Numbered from the stretch's first letter, positions 1 to 7,688 are shown. The stretch is DNA of 51,092 nucleotides from Tidjanibacter sp. (GCA_017631375.1 JAGBTK010000053.1:1-51092); one strand, 5' to 3'. The notes: generated by a model not told the origin, from the sequence alone. Numbers and translations: made by a program.

Positions 1-101
1 ACGGCCAGTACATGGGCGGGCGCAGCTCCGCCGAGTCCGTGTTCGGCGCGGAGATCGAAGCCAACGACATGCCGGGCGGAGACGACGACGACCTCTGCTA
101 A
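1..101 (+). CDS. 3' end of an unidentified CDS with acidic C-terminal tail (partial)
   Basis: An open frame enters from the left edge (frame beginning at base 3) and stops with TAA at 99-101. The visible last ~32 residues end in a glycine followed by four aspartates and LC. An acidic terminus of this kind recalls the C-terminal tip of single-stranded DNA-binding proteins and other phage or conjugative-element replication proteins, but the classic DDDLPF ending is absent and no domain is visible. It lies 11 bases upstream of the next small gene on the same strand, so the two probably share a transcript. The function cannot be assigned from this fragment. Confidence 0.5.
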   Translation, partial: GQYMGGRSSAESVFGAEIEANDMPGGDDDDLC

Positions 102-112
102 TTCCTACGGCC

Positions 113-289
113 ATGAATTGGATCAAACTCACAGAAAATGCCGACGGCAGAGCCGTCTACATCAAGGATGAACGGATCAGCTGCATCATCGAGGAGGACC
201 GGTACACCGAAGTCTACCTCCAGGGAGACTCGACGCCGGTGTGCGTAGACGAGCGCCCCACGCAGATCCTGGATCTGTTACTTGACTAA
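113..289 (+). CDS. Small FlbD-like protein of mobile-element type
   Basis: This 58-residue gene starts at ATG 113 (MNWIKL) and stops at 287-289. The order of features, a short beta strand, then 'KDERISCIIE', then a Thr/Val-rich strand and a C-terminal helix ending in LLD, resembles FlbD-like small beta-barrel proteins, which in Bacteroidota are often found in phages and conjugative elements. No catalytic residues are apparent. It follows the partial acidic-tailed gene closely, and its stop lies 8 bases before the start of a possible tRNA-like RNA. The fold assignment is pattern recognition only. Confidence 0.5.
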   Translation: MNWIKLTENADGRAVYIKDERISCIIEEDRYTEVYLQGDSTPVCVDERPTQILDLLLD

Positions 290-297
290 CCCGACAC

Positions 298-408
298 GCG
301 GCGTGGTGCAAGTTTGTGGTAACAACGCCCGGCCCCAACTCAACTACGGTAAAATTGGGCGAAACTTTCGGGGTGCGTGGAGATGGCAGTTCGAGTCTGC
401 CCGCCGCT
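298..408 (+). ncRNA. Candidate tRNA-like structured RNA
   Basis: Bases 385-401 form a canonical T-arm: a 5-bp stem GGCAG/CTGCC around the 7-nt loop TTCGAGT. It is followed directly by CGCCGC (402-407), which pairs perfectly with GCGGCG at 298-303, as an acceptor stem would. Between them I can draw a stem 325-330/372-378 with one bulge, a hairpin 332-338/355-360 and a small hairpin 360-363/367-370, giving a multibranched fold. The total of ~111 nt is too long for a normal class I or II tRNA, no clear anticodon arm is visible, and no CCA is encoded. It could be a divergent tRNA, a tRNA-mimicking element, or chance. Confidence 0.3.
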
Positions 409-457
409 TCAAAATATGACAACGTATTGTCAAAAGACGACAAAAACTTATCACGGT

Positions 458-727
458 ATGAAACTCAAACACACTCAAGCGAAGAAGGCCCGCCGGGCCA
501 GTTCGTTTCGCTCGATGGGAGCGAAGGACACCCCTTTCGGGAGCAGATTTGAAAAGCGCGTGTCTCTGGGCGCGTCAAAACGCAAGCTTAAGAGAGACCA
601 CCTCCGGCCGAAAACGCCCAAGACCTTCGGACGCCAGGTTGTCAGGACCCAGCGCATCCGTCTCAAGGAGCTCAACATCTTCAACGAACCGGTATATAAG
701 ACCATCAAGCATGCAGCCCAGGACTGA
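458..727 (+). CDS. Small basic hypothetical protein
   Basis: The likely product begins at ATG 458 (MKLKHTQAKK) and is 89 residues long. Earlier in-frame starts exist (GTG 377, ATG 416), but these would overlap the tRNA-like fold or add a low-complexity head. The protein is strongly basic, rich in Lys and Arg through its length, with no signal peptide or membrane segment, which suggests nucleic-acid or ribosome binding without proving it. Its 3' end overlaps the next gene by 17 bases, a compact arrangement typical of phage or mobile-element modules. No family is recognised. Confidence 0.4.
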   Translation: MKLKHTQAKKARRASSFRSMGAKDTPFGSRFEKRVSLGASKRKLKRDHLRPKTPKTFGRQVVRTQRIRLKELNIFNEPVYKTIKHAAQD

Positions 728-845
728 ACTTAGAATCGGCGACACCGTCAAGTTCCGGTGCTACGGCAAAGAGATCCGGGGAGTCATCACCGACTTCTCC
801 CCGGATCTGTTCGGGGGCCCCGCACTCATCTGCGTCAAAGTGTAG
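711..845 (+). CDS. Very small SH3-like hypothetical protein
   Basis: This 44-residue gene starts at ATG 711 inside the end of the preceding basic gene, in a different frame, and stops at 843-845. The sequence is a run of short beta strands (LRIGDTVKFRCYGKEIRGVI, then a loop and LICVKV), the pattern of a KOW/SH3-like barrel that binds nucleic acid or protein. It is the last gene before a ~200-base non-coding stretch leading to tRNA-Thr, and so probably the last gene of a foreign module entering from the left. The fold is inferred from the strand pattern only. Confidence 0.45.
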   Translation: MQPRTELRIGDTVKFRCYGKEIRGVITDFSPDLFGGPALICVKV

Positions 846-1012
846 TCCAAGAACAAGAGAGAGAGAGAGAGATTGTTTAAACAAATAAAATATTTCGGCA
901 CATTATAATCTTAGAACTGGATAGATCATCTGTAAATTTAAATTTCACGCAATACTTTTGACAATACCTATATATATACACGCGCGCGCCAGTTAGAGGG
1001 GAGGGCACAAAA
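846..1012. other. Non-coding boundary region between foreign module and tRNA-Thr
   Basis: No gene is visible. The stretch holds a (GA)n run at about 856-873, an AT-rich segment with the palindrome GTTTAAAC near 875, and a 22-base alternating purine-pyrimidine tract at about 968-989 (TA repeats passing into CA and then CG repeats). It separates the small-gene module on the left from the tRNA-Thr terminator. I found no obvious copy of the tRNA 3' end here, so an attachment site is not demonstrated. Confidence 0.5.
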
Positions 1013-1044
1013 AAAGCAGAAGTTCTCTCTTGAACCTCTGCTTT
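1013..1044 (-). terminator. Rho-independent terminator of tRNA-Thr
   Basis: AAAGCAGA/TCTGCTTT flanks an inner GTTC/GAAC stem, and on the minus strand the hairpin is followed by a run of seven T. It begins 7 bases past the 3' end of the tRNA-Thr gene. Confidence 0.8.
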
Positions 1045-1050
1045 GCGTAG

Positions 1051-1123
1051 AGCCGCAAGCGGGACTTGAACCCGCGACCTCTTCATTACGAGTGAAACGC
1101 TCTACCAACTGAGCTATTGCGGC
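1051..1123 (-). tRNA. tRNA-Thr (anticodon CGT)
   Basis: The minus strand reads GCCGCAA at the 5' end pairing with TTGCGGC at the 3' end, a D-arm (AGCTCAGTTGGTAGAGC), an anticodon loop CTCGTAA with anticodon CGT on a TTTCA/TGAAG-type stem, and a T-arm GCGGG/CCCGC with loop TTCAAGT. The gene spans 73 nt to the discriminator T; CCA is not encoded. A promoter lies immediately upstream and a terminator downstream, so it is a self-contained unit. It decodes ACG. Confidence 0.95.
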
Positions 1124-1135
1124 ACTCTCGGAGGG

Positions 1136-1167
1136 CAAAGATACTCGTACTTTCCCAACAATCCAAA
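1136..1167 (-). promoter_or_regulatory. Bacteroidota-type promoter of tRNA-Thr
   Basis: On the minus strand a TTTG (complement of 1164-1167) is followed about 20 bases later by TATCTTTG (complement of 1136-1143). This matches the sigma-ABfr pattern TTTG / TAnnTTTG. The tRNA 5' end lies 12 bases downstream. Confidence 0.65.
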
Positions 1168-1257
1168 ATTTTTGCTCGTTTTCGGTCGTTGTGCGTGGGA
1201 AACTCGTCCGTTTTCCGTAACTTCGTGCCGAGAGCCACAAATGGCGCAAAACAGACT

Positions 1258-1947
1258 ATGGAGAAATTTCAACTGATACCCACATCCCCCGACCTCTTCG
1301 GCATCGAGTGTGCCGAGGGATTCTCATTTGCAGATACTCTTCGCCGTGCAGCACAGCAGGAGCGAGCGGGCGACTTCGATAAGGCGTGTGCCACCCGTTT
1401 TGAGGCTGTGACCCTTCTGGCCGACACCTTTGGCGATGAGGAGGAGCCCGAACTCGACTGGAACGACACCGAGGCGCGCGCTGCCATCGAGTGTGCGGCA
1501 GCCTCGGCGGTTGACTTGTTCCTCGCGGGCGAGTGGGAACTCTCAGCCGCAACAGCAGAACTTGCCCTGACACTCGACAGCGAAGACCACCTCAGCACCA
1601 CACAGACTCTTGCGTGGGACTACCTCGCTCTGGGCGATATGGAGTGTTTCCACGATTTGGAACTCGACCTCGACGAGCGCAGCGACTACAAGGCGGTGAT
1701 GAACATCTGGGCGGCACTCCTTGAGAATCGCAAGAGCGATCTCGGCAAGGCGGTGGCCAACCTGCGCAGCCGTCACCCCGAGCTCTTTGCGGAGTTCTGC
1801 GCTGAGGCACACCCCATAACCCCTGCCTACGCAGCCGATTTGGAGAGCGAACGACCCTCGCGCGCTACCCGAGCACGCCGATTGTGGCTGGCCACCGAGG
1901 TTTTGTGGACAAATTTCCCCGAGGTAATTAACAGCATAAAGGGCTAA
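1258..1947 (+). CDS. Hypothetical alpha-helical protein (TPR-like)
   Basis: This 229-residue protein starts at ATG 1258 (MEKFQLIPTS); upstream in-frame codons would extend it back towards the tRNA gene. It is acidic and almost wholly helical, with alternating Ala/Leu-rich segments such as 'AAQQERAGDFDKACATRFEA' and 'LALGDMECFHDLE' that resemble degenerate tetratricopeptide repeats, so a protein-interaction role is plausible. There is no signal peptide, so it is probably cytosolic. It precedes the radical SAM gene by 6 bases and likely shares its transcript with recO. The family is not recognised with confidence. Confidence 0.6.
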   Translation: MEKFQLIPTSPDLFGIECAEGFSFADTLRRAAQQERAGDFDKACATRFEAVTLLADTFGDEEEPELDWNDTEARAAIECAAASAVDLFLAGEWELSAATAELALTLDSEDHLSTTQTLAWDYLALGDMECFHDLELDLDERSDYKAVMNIWAALLENRKSDLGKAVANLRSRHPELFAEFCAEAHPITPAYAADLESERPSRATRARRLWLATEVLWTNFPEVINSIKG

Positions 1948-1953
1948 TAGTTA

Positions 1954-2931
1954 ATGGATTGCACAGGGCAGATATTCCCGTGGGGCGACACTCGTCGCTT
2001 CAACTCCTACTCCCGCTACACCCGTGAGCAGTTTGGCGCACGTGTGCAGAAGATTGCGGTGAGTAGCGGTCTCACCTGCCCTAATCGCGACGGCCGAGTT
2101 GGCACGGGCGGTTGCACCTTCTGCCTCAACGAGGCCTTTTCGCCCTCCTACTCCACCCCTCGGCTCACAATCACCGAGCAGATTGATAACGGCATAGAAT
2201 TTCACGCAAAACGAGGGCGCGAGAGTGAACACCGACTTGCCTATTTTCAGTCATACTCAAACACTTACGCTCCCGTGGAGGAGTTACGCGCGCTCTACGA
2301 TGAGGCACTCGCCCACCCCGCAATTTCTGGTCTGATAGTGAGCACCCGCCCCGACTGCATCACGCCAGAGATTCTCGATCTGCTCGCTGAATATCAGCAG
2401 AAAGGAGTCTATATTGCGGTTGAGTATGGCGTGGAGAGTGTTTATAATCAGACGCTTGCAGAGATTAATCGCGGTCACGACTTCGAGTGTGCCAAGCGGT
2501 CGATAATACTCACTGCCGAGCGCAACATTCCCGTTGGCGCACACTTTATCTTAGGTCTGCCCCACGAGACAAGGCAGATGATGGTAGATGCAATAGACAC
2601 AATCAACTCACTGCCAATCAGCACGATAAAATTCCACCAGCTCCAAATTTTCCGCGGAACGGCAATGGCAGATGATTTCCGCGCCAACCCCGACAACTAC
2701 CACCTGATGTCGCTCGAAGAGTATCTCGATCTGCTGGTCGATATTGTTCGTCGCCTGCGCGAAGATATTGTGATAGAGCGATTTGCGAGCGAAGTACCGC
2801 ACCACTACCGCCTTAATGCCGGTTGGGGCATCAAGGGCCACGACCAACTGATACAACTCCTCGAAGCCCGCCTTGCCTCGCTTGGCGCGCATCAGGGCGA
2901 TATGTATAACCTAACAGCCGAATACCGATGA
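1954..2931 (+). CDS. Radical SAM protein, TIGR01212/YhcC family
   Basis: The 325-residue protein carries an unusual iron-sulfur motif with Cys42, Cys54 and Cys57 (CPNRDGRVGTGGCTFC), the long-spaced form typical of the TIGR01212 (YhcC-like) radical SAM family. Further family signs are the stretch VSTRPDCI, the EYGVES segment and the HFILGLPHET motif in the TIM barrel. Members bind a [4Fe-4S] cluster and cleave S-adenosylmethionine; the substrate of this branch is not established. The length is normal. The TGA stop overlaps the ATG of recO (ATGA), which indicates translational coupling. Confidence 0.9.
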   Translation: MDCTGQIFPWGDTRRFNSYSRYTREQFGARVQKIAVSSGLTCPNRDGRVGTGGCTFCLNEAFSPSYSTPRLTITEQIDNGIEFHAKRGRESEHRLAYFQSYSNTYAPVEELRALYDEALAHPAISGLIVSTRPDCITPEILDLLAEYQQKGVYIAVEYGVESVYNQTLAEINRGHDFECAKRSIILTAERNIPVGAHFILGLPHETRQMMVDAIDTINSLPISTIKFHQLQIFRGTAMADDFRANPDNYHLMSLEEYLDLLVDIVRRLREDIVIERFASEVPHHYRLNAGWGIKGHDQLIQLLEARLASLGAHQGDMYNLTAEYR

Positions 2932-3659
2932 ACACCTACAAGACAGAGGCCATTGTACTCCACACAATCAAGTATGGTGATTCGTCGGTAATCGCCTATA
3001 TGCTCACCTCGCTCTATGGCCGCCAAAGCTATATAGTTCAGGGAGTTGGCAAGGGCGGTGCACGCGGAAAAAGCAAGAAATCTGCGCTTCTGCAACCTAT
3101 GTTCCCGCTCGAAATCGTGGGACTCACCTCCTCGAAGATGGAGCTGCACCGTATCAAGGAGGTGCGACTCCTCGAACCCCTCTCGGCTCTCCCCTTTGAC
3201 ATCGCCAAGAGCACCATCGCGCTCTTTATGGCGGAGGTTATCTATCGCCTTGTCAAGGAGGAACAGCCGGATAGCGAACTGTTTGATTATGTGCGCTCTA
3301 CGGTGCTGGCATTGGATAGCGCAACCGAGGGTGTGGCAAACTTTCACCTCCGATTCCTGGCAGGTCTGAGCCGCCACCTCGGCTTCTACCCCACCAACGA
3401 ATACGAGGAGGGCAACTACTTCGACATCACCGATGGTTGCTTCACCCCCATACAGCCGATGCACGGCCTCCACTTCGCTCCTGCGGAGAGCTCCCTGCTC
3501 GACAGGATGCTCCGCACCCCCTTCTCCGACCTCGGCACCATCCGCCTCTCACGCACCGAACGCTCCAATTTCCTCGCAGCGATGTTGCTCTACTACGGCT
3601 TCCACCTCGACGCCATCAACCAAGTAAAGTCGCTCAAAATCTTGTCGGAGATTTTCTAA
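2928..3659 (+). CDS. recO: DNA repair protein RecO
   Basis: The 243-residue protein begins MNTYKTEAIVLHTIKYGDSS, the characteristic N-terminal OB-fold of RecO, followed by a helical C-terminal domain. RecO works with RecR (and RecF) to load RecA on SSB-coated single-stranded gaps and anneals complementary strands. The start overlaps the previous stop by 4 bases. Like other Bacteroidota RecO proteins it lacks a clear four-cysteine zinc motif. No terminator is visible directly after it; a new promoter for the amino-sugar operon lies within 80 bases. Confidence 0.92.
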   Translation: MNTYKTEAIVLHTIKYGDSSVIAYMLTSLYGRQSYIVQGVGKGGARGKSKKSALLQPMFPLEIVGLTSSKMELHRIKEVRLLEPLSALPFDIAKSTIALFMAEVIYRLVKEEQPDSELFDYVRSTVLALDSATEGVANFHLRFLAGLSRHLGFYPTNEYEEGNYFDITDGCFTPIQPMHGLHFAPAESSLLDRMLRTPFSDLGTIRLSRTERSNFLAAMLLYYGFHLDAINQVKSLKILSEIF

Positions 3660-3705
3660 CAAATAACCGAAGTGGGGACGCCCTATATCGGCTCACTTTT
3701 TACAG

Positions 3706-3737
3706 TTTGCTTTATTGGCAAAAAAATTGTAAGTTTG
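3706..3737 (+). promoter_or_regulatory. Promoter of the amino-sugar operon
   Basis: TTTG at 3706-3709 and TAAGTTTG at 3730-3737 are separated by 20 bases, an excellent match to the Bacteroidota TTTG/TAnnTTTG pattern. Transcription would begin around 3744, about 20 bases before the ROK gene start. Confidence 0.75.
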
Positions 3738-3765
3738 TAGAGCAAACGACTAAAACACACCTAAA

Positions 3766-4716
3766 ATGCAGAAATCATATCTCGCCCTCGACCTCGGGGG
3801 TACAAAACTGCTCATTGGCGAAGTGGCGGCCGATGGCACAATCATCTCATCCAAGAGTTACCCCACAGGCCCTATCGACCAACAGCGCGCGGCAGAGGTT
3901 ATCTTTGCCTCGGTAGACGATTTTATGGCTACTGAGGGGATTAAGAATCCCGACGGCGTGACGGCAATAGGCATTGGTCTGGTTGGCCGAATAGACTCAC
4001 CAGCAGGACTTTGGTGTCAGATAGACTCCTTGCGCACCGCACCCCTGCCCCTGGCATCGATGGTATCGGAGCGTTACGGTCTGCCCTGCTACATCGACAA
4101 CGATGTGAAGTGCGCAACGCGCGCCGAGCAGCTCTTTGGCATAGGTCGCAGCACGCGCGACTTTATCTACATCAACATAGGCACCGGCATTGCAGCGGGA
4201 GTGGTCACCGACGGTCGTCTGATACGCGGCAGTCACCACAACGCGGGCGAGGTGGGACACACCTCGTCGGGCATACACCTCGGTATAGAGTGCATCTGCG
4301 AGCGCAGGGATTGCACAGAACTTATCTCGGCAGGTGTGGGTTTTGACGCCTGCGCACGACTCCTTGCTCCTGCCTATCCCGAAACGGAACTGAAACTCCC
4401 AGCCGAGGGTCGTGTGGATGTGCGCGAAGTGGTGGCTCTGGCCGAGAGGGGTGATGCGCTCTGCACACTCCTCATCAACAATGCTGCACAGGCGGCTGCC
4501 GACCTCATTATGAATCTGGTGCGTGTGAGCGATCCCGAGGCGGTAGTGCTAGGCGGTGGTATTGTGTCGAACGACTACATTTGGAACAAGATAACCGCAC
4601 TTCTCGGAGCGCACACTATGCGTTTTGTGACACTCGGAACAACACGCACCTCACTTGATGCACGCCACATCGGGCTAATCGGTGCAGCAGCAGTAGCAAT
4701 GCAACAATCTGAATAA
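3766..4716 (+). CDS. ROK-family sugar kinase (glucokinase or amino-sugar kinase)
   Basis: The 316-residue protein has the ROK signature set: an N-terminal phosphate-binding loop (LDLGGTK), GIGLVGRID, the sugar-binding IDNDVKC segment, IGTGIAAGVV, the catalytic and zinc-site H-N-A-G-E-V-G-H motif, and a cysteine cluster C-I-C-E-R-R-D-C that matches the zinc finger of ROK kinases. ROK kinases phosphorylate glucose, N-acetylglucosamine, N-acetylmannosamine or similar sugars at the 6-position. There is no N-terminal HTH, so it is an enzyme and not a NagC-type repressor. Its neighbours (a glucosamine-6-phosphate deaminase homologue and a NagX-like acetyltransferase) suggest an amino sugar as substrate. 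It is first in a three-gene operon. Confidence 0.88.
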   Translation: MQKSYLALDLGGTKLLIGEVAADGTIISSKSYPTGPIDQQRAAEVIFASVDDFMATEGIKNPDGVTAIGIGLVGRIDSPAGLWCQIDSLRTAPLPLASMVSERYGLPCYIDNDVKCATRAEQLFGIGRSTRDFIYINIGTGIAAGVVTDGRLIRGSHHNAGEVGHTSSGIHLGIECICERRDCTELISAGVGFDACARLLAPAYPETELKLPAEGRVDVREVVALAERGDALCTLLINNAAQAAADLIMNLVRVSDPEAVVLGGGIVSNDYIWNKITALLGAHTMRFVTLGTTRTSLDARHIGLIGAAAVAMQQSE

Positions 4717-4738
4717 CAAACAAATACACCCAAACAAA

Positions 4739-5506
4739 ATGAAACTCAAAATCACAATTGCCGCTAGCGAGGAGGTATTCGACCGCGTAGCAGCAGACCG
4801 CATCCTCAGCGAGATGAAGTCCAACTCCACCGCCTGCATCGGTTTCTCGACAGGCCAGACAACCAAGAACATGCACGCCTTGGTGGCTGCCGACTATGCC
4901 GCGCAACCATTTAAGACTGATACCCTTACGCTTTTCAACGTTGACGAGCTTACCAATCTGCCCCGCTCCTACGACGGCTGTTGCTATACAATGATTAAGG
5001 CTCAGGTCTGCGATCCGCTCAATGTGCCCGAGGAGAACTTCATTATGCCCCAGACAATCAGCGACGACTACGAGAGAGAGTGTCGCGAGTTTGTCAATGA
5101 GTTGGAGCGCAGAGGAGGTATCGACCTGCAAATCCTGGGTCTTGGCACAAATGGCCATATCGGTATAAATCAGCCGGGTACGCCCTTTGGTAGCAGGGTA
5201 TGGGTATCGCCTATGGACCCCATCTTCGAGGCGCGCGTACGCAGAGAGACAGGTGTGCCCGACGACCACTATCTGGGCGGTCTGACACTCGGCATTGCCG
5301 ACATTATGCACTCGCGACGCATCGTGCTTGTGGCTAAGGGTACTCACAAGGCTGAGATGGTACGCGGAATGATTGAGGGTCCCGTGACCGAGGAGCTTCC
5401 CGCATCGGTACTGCAACTCCACCCCAACTGCGAGTTCCTCATCGACCGCGATGCCGCATCGCTGCTGTCGCCCGAAACTTTGGCAACCGCAACTCACATA
5501 GAATAA
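4739..5506 (+). CDS. nagB: Glucosamine-6-phosphate deaminase (NagB-like)
   Basis: The 255-residue protein belongs to the NagB/RpiA/6-phosphogluconolactonase superfamily. It shows the phosphate-binding loop near FSTGQTTKNM, the catalytic-aspartate region FNVDELTNL, and the GLGTNGHIGINQPGTPF motif that holds the catalytic His. NagB converts glucosamine-6-phosphate to fructose-6-phosphate and ammonia, feeding amino sugars into glycolysis. The length and motif order fit nagB well. It lies 22 bases after the ROK kinase and 7 bases before the NagX-like gene. A related sugar-phosphate isomerase activity cannot be excluded without allosteric-site comparison. Confidence 0.87.
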   Translation: MKLKITIAASEEVFDRVAADRILSEMKSNSTACIGFSTGQTTKNMHALVAADYAAQPFKTDTLTLFNVDELTNLPRSYDGCCYTMIKAQVCDPLNVPEENFIMPQTISDDYERECREFVNELERRGGIDLQILGLGTNGHIGINQPGTPFGSRVWVSPMDPIFEARVRRETGVPDDHYLGGLTLGIADIMHSRRIVLVAKGTHKAEMVRGMIEGPVTEELPASVLQLHPNCEFLIDRDAASLLSPETLATATHIE

Positions 5507-5513
5507 GCGTATT

Positions 5514-6695
5514 ATGGCAACTACCCCACTTACAAACACCTCTGGCAGGCTGACAACAATCGACCTGCTCCGAGGACTGACTATGCTCCTGATGTTGCTC
5601 GTCAACGACTATGCAGGAGTGCGCGGGCTGCCTCATTGGTTCTACCACGCAGCCTCTAACGAGGATATGTTGGGTATCTCCGACATCGTCTTTCCTGCCT
5701 TTCTCTTTGCGCTCGGCCTCTCGATACCCTTTGCTCTGCAAAAGCGCATAGAGCGTGGCGATAGTCTGCTGAGCACCACAGGCCACATACTGTTGCGCAG
5801 TGCAGCACTTGTGGTGATGGGTTTGTTCACCGTAAATCTCGAAAACTATGGCGGTGGTCCGCTCTCCTATCCCGTGTGGGAGGTGCTGATGATTGTGGGC
5901 TTCTTCCTTGTGTGGAACGACTATCCTCGCACAGATAAACCCGCCCGCAAGGGTCTTTGGTGGGTATTGCGAGCCATAGGCGTAGCACTACTCTTCACCC
6001 TATTCCTCCTCTACGAAGGTCACGAGGGAGCACCCTTTCAGCAACATTGGTGGGGCATTCTCGGACTTATCGGTTGGACATATCTCGTATGTGCGTTGCT
6101 CTATATGGTTGTCCGCCGCTCGTTGTGGGTAGCTATTGGCGTATGGGTAGCAGTTGTACTCCTCGCCTTCCTGCAACACTCAGGCATATCACCCCTCTCG
6201 TTCGTGCCGAGCGACTGGACACTCCACGCCTTCGGTATGACGGGTATTGTCGTGTCGATGCTGCTGCGCCACAACACCGCTAAGGGCAAGAGTCCCAAGC
6301 AGTTTATCATCATACTCTGCGCAGCGGCTGTGGTGATGCTGGTGGGTTACTTCCTCTGCCATCCCCACTGGATAATCTCCAAGATTCAGGCAACCCCCAC
6401 CTGGCTCTGCCTCTGTTTGGCGATTTTCCTCCCCGCAGTGGCACTCATCTACGCACTGACCGATATGCGTGGCAAGCACCACATACCGCGCTGGATAGCA
6501 CCCGCAGGCAGTGCAACACTCACCTGCTATATGATACCCTACCTCTGGTACGGCATAGACTCTCTGCTGGGCATACCCCACCCCGCTGCATTGTGGCACG
6601 GCGCACCCGGATTCTTCCGCGCACTCATCTTCGCATTACTCTGCGTATGGATAGCCGGCGTACTCTCGAAGGTCAAAATCAAACTGAAACTTTAA
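5514..6695 (+). CDS. NagX-like transmembrane acetyltransferase (DUF5009/HGSNAT family)
   Basis: This 393-residue polytopic membrane protein opens with the family hallmark around RLTTIDLLRGLTMLLMLLVN and then DIVFPAFLFALGLSIPFAL, seen in heparan-alpha-glucosaminide N-acetyltransferase relatives. About ten hydrophobic helices follow. Family members use cytosolic acetyl-CoA to acetylate a terminal glucosamine on the other side of the membrane; bacterial NagX proteins are encoded with amino-sugar catabolism genes. Its position directly after nagB and a ROK kinase supports that role, although substrate and direction are inferred. A strong hairpin terminator lies just downstream. Confidence 0.82.
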   Translation: MATTPLTNTSGRLTTIDLLRGLTMLLMLLVNDYAGVRGLPHWFYHAASNEDMLGISDIVFPAFLFALGLSIPFALQKRIERGDSLLSTTGHILLRSAALVVMGLFTVNLENYGGGPLSYPVWEVLMIVGFFLVWNDYPRTDKPARKGLWWVLRAIGVALLFTLFLLYEGHEGAPFQQHWWGILGLIGWTYLVCALLYMVVRRSLWVAIGVWVAVVLLAFLQHSGISPLSFVPSDWTLHAFGMTGIVVSMLLRHNTAKGKSPKQFIIILCAAAVVMLVGYFLCHPHWIISKIQATPTWLCLCLAIFLPAVALIYALTDMRGKHHIPRWIAPAGSATLTCYMIPYLWYGIDSLLGIPHPAALWHGAPGFFRALIFALLCVWIAGVLSKVKIKLKL

Positions 6696-6703
6696 TTACT
6701 GCC

Positions 6704-6733
6704 AAAGGGGTTTAGAAATTTCTAAACCCCTTT
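6704..6733. terminator. Bidirectional terminator, perfect 15-bp palindrome
   Basis: AAAGGGGTTTAGAAA and its exact complement form an uninterrupted inverted repeat, followed by TATTTT on the plus strand. It lies between convergent genes, 9 bases past the NagX-like stop, and overlaps the stop codon of the EamA gene on the other strand. Confidence 0.85.
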
Positions 6734-7688
6734 ATTTTAGCAGATTATCACTCCTACGAGCAGGGCGATACGAGGATAGCACAATCCCTATCCCGACAAA
6801 AATCACCACCGCAAAGCAGAGCACCGGAAGTCGTAGGGTATCGAGTTTGAGAAGTGCCGATATGATTGTTGCGGCGACGGGCTGGATATAACTGAAAATA
6901 CTTGTGCGAAAAGGCTCAATGTGGTGCAGAGCATAGTTATAGAGTGCGTTGGGGAGATAGGTCAGCAGGCACATAACTATCACAAAGCAGAGTGTCGCCC
7001 GATGATCCCAAGCCGAAAAGTCGTAGTGCAGCACCTCGTCAACACCAAATGGCAGTACGACAATTGTGGAGATTGCATAGACCCACAGCAGCACCGTAGC
7101 AACATTGTACTTGACAAGCATATTTTTCAGAAAGACGGTATAGAGTGCCGTTGCCACTACTGCACACACGACAAAGAGATTACCCTCCGTAGTGACAGCC
7201 TCCGATGAGGAGTGGTCGCCCATAAGGATCACCGCCAACGCACCCGACAAGCCTATCAGCAACCCCACAACACGCTTGGGAGTCAGTTTGTCCACCCCCT
7301 TGATTACCGACAGGCCAAGTACGACGAGAGGACCGATAGTATTAATAATCGACCCGTCAACAGGCGAGGTGCGCGACACACCAAGCATCAGTGTTCCCTT
7401 GTGGATAACGCCAAGCAGGAGGGCTGCACCAAACAGAATCGGGATATCCTTGCGCTCCACACGGCTGATATGCCCACCAAAGGCGGGGATAAGAGCGAAG
7501 ATAGTGGTAGAGAGAAGAGCGGCCGTCAACAGCAGAGTGGGCGATATGTAGTGGGGCATCAGGATATGGTAGAGCGGATAATCTACCGCCCACAGAAGAT
7601 TGCACCCCACAAGTGCCAGATAGGGCAAGAGTGTGAAATGATGGGGGCGAGGAGGCGATGAACGAGATATGGACATAGGTATTGACAA
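6732..7688 (-). CDS. EamA/DMT-superfamily transporter
   Basis: The 318-residue protein has ten predicted membrane helices in two repeats, with the EamA-like opening 'YLALVGCNLLWAVDYPLYH' and a second-repeat segment FSYIQPVAATIISALL that is typical of the end of EamA domains. Members export or take up small metabolites such as amino acids or nucleosides; the substrate cannot be told from sequence. A short Ser/Pro/His-rich cytosolic head precedes the first helix, so the start could also be the internal ATG at codon 5. It is convergent with the amino-sugar operon. Confidence 0.87.
   Translation of the reverse strand: MSIPMSISRSSPPRPHHFTLLPYLALVGCNLLWAVDYPLYHILMPHYISPTLLLTAALLSTTIFALIPAFGGHISRVERKDIPILFGAALLLGVIHKGTLMLGVSRTSPVDGSIINTIGPLVVLGLSVIKGVDKLTPKRVVGLLIGLSGALAVILMGDHSSSEAVTTEGNLFVVCAVVATALYTVFLKNMLVKYNVATVLLWVYAISTIVVLPFGVDEVLHYDFSAWDHRATLCFVIVMCLLTYLPNALYNYALHHIEPFRTSIFSYIQPVAATIISALLKLDTLRLPVLCFAVVIFVGIGIVLSSYRPARRSDNLLK

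Noticed and set aside
968..989. Origin of replication or transfer
   Set aside because: Only a simple alternating tract is present; no DnaA boxes, relaxase or replication gene nearby.
1051..1123. Attachment site at the tRNA-Thr 3' end
   Set aside because: No direct repeat of the tRNA 3' end was found to the left within the window, and the tRNA terminator is intact.
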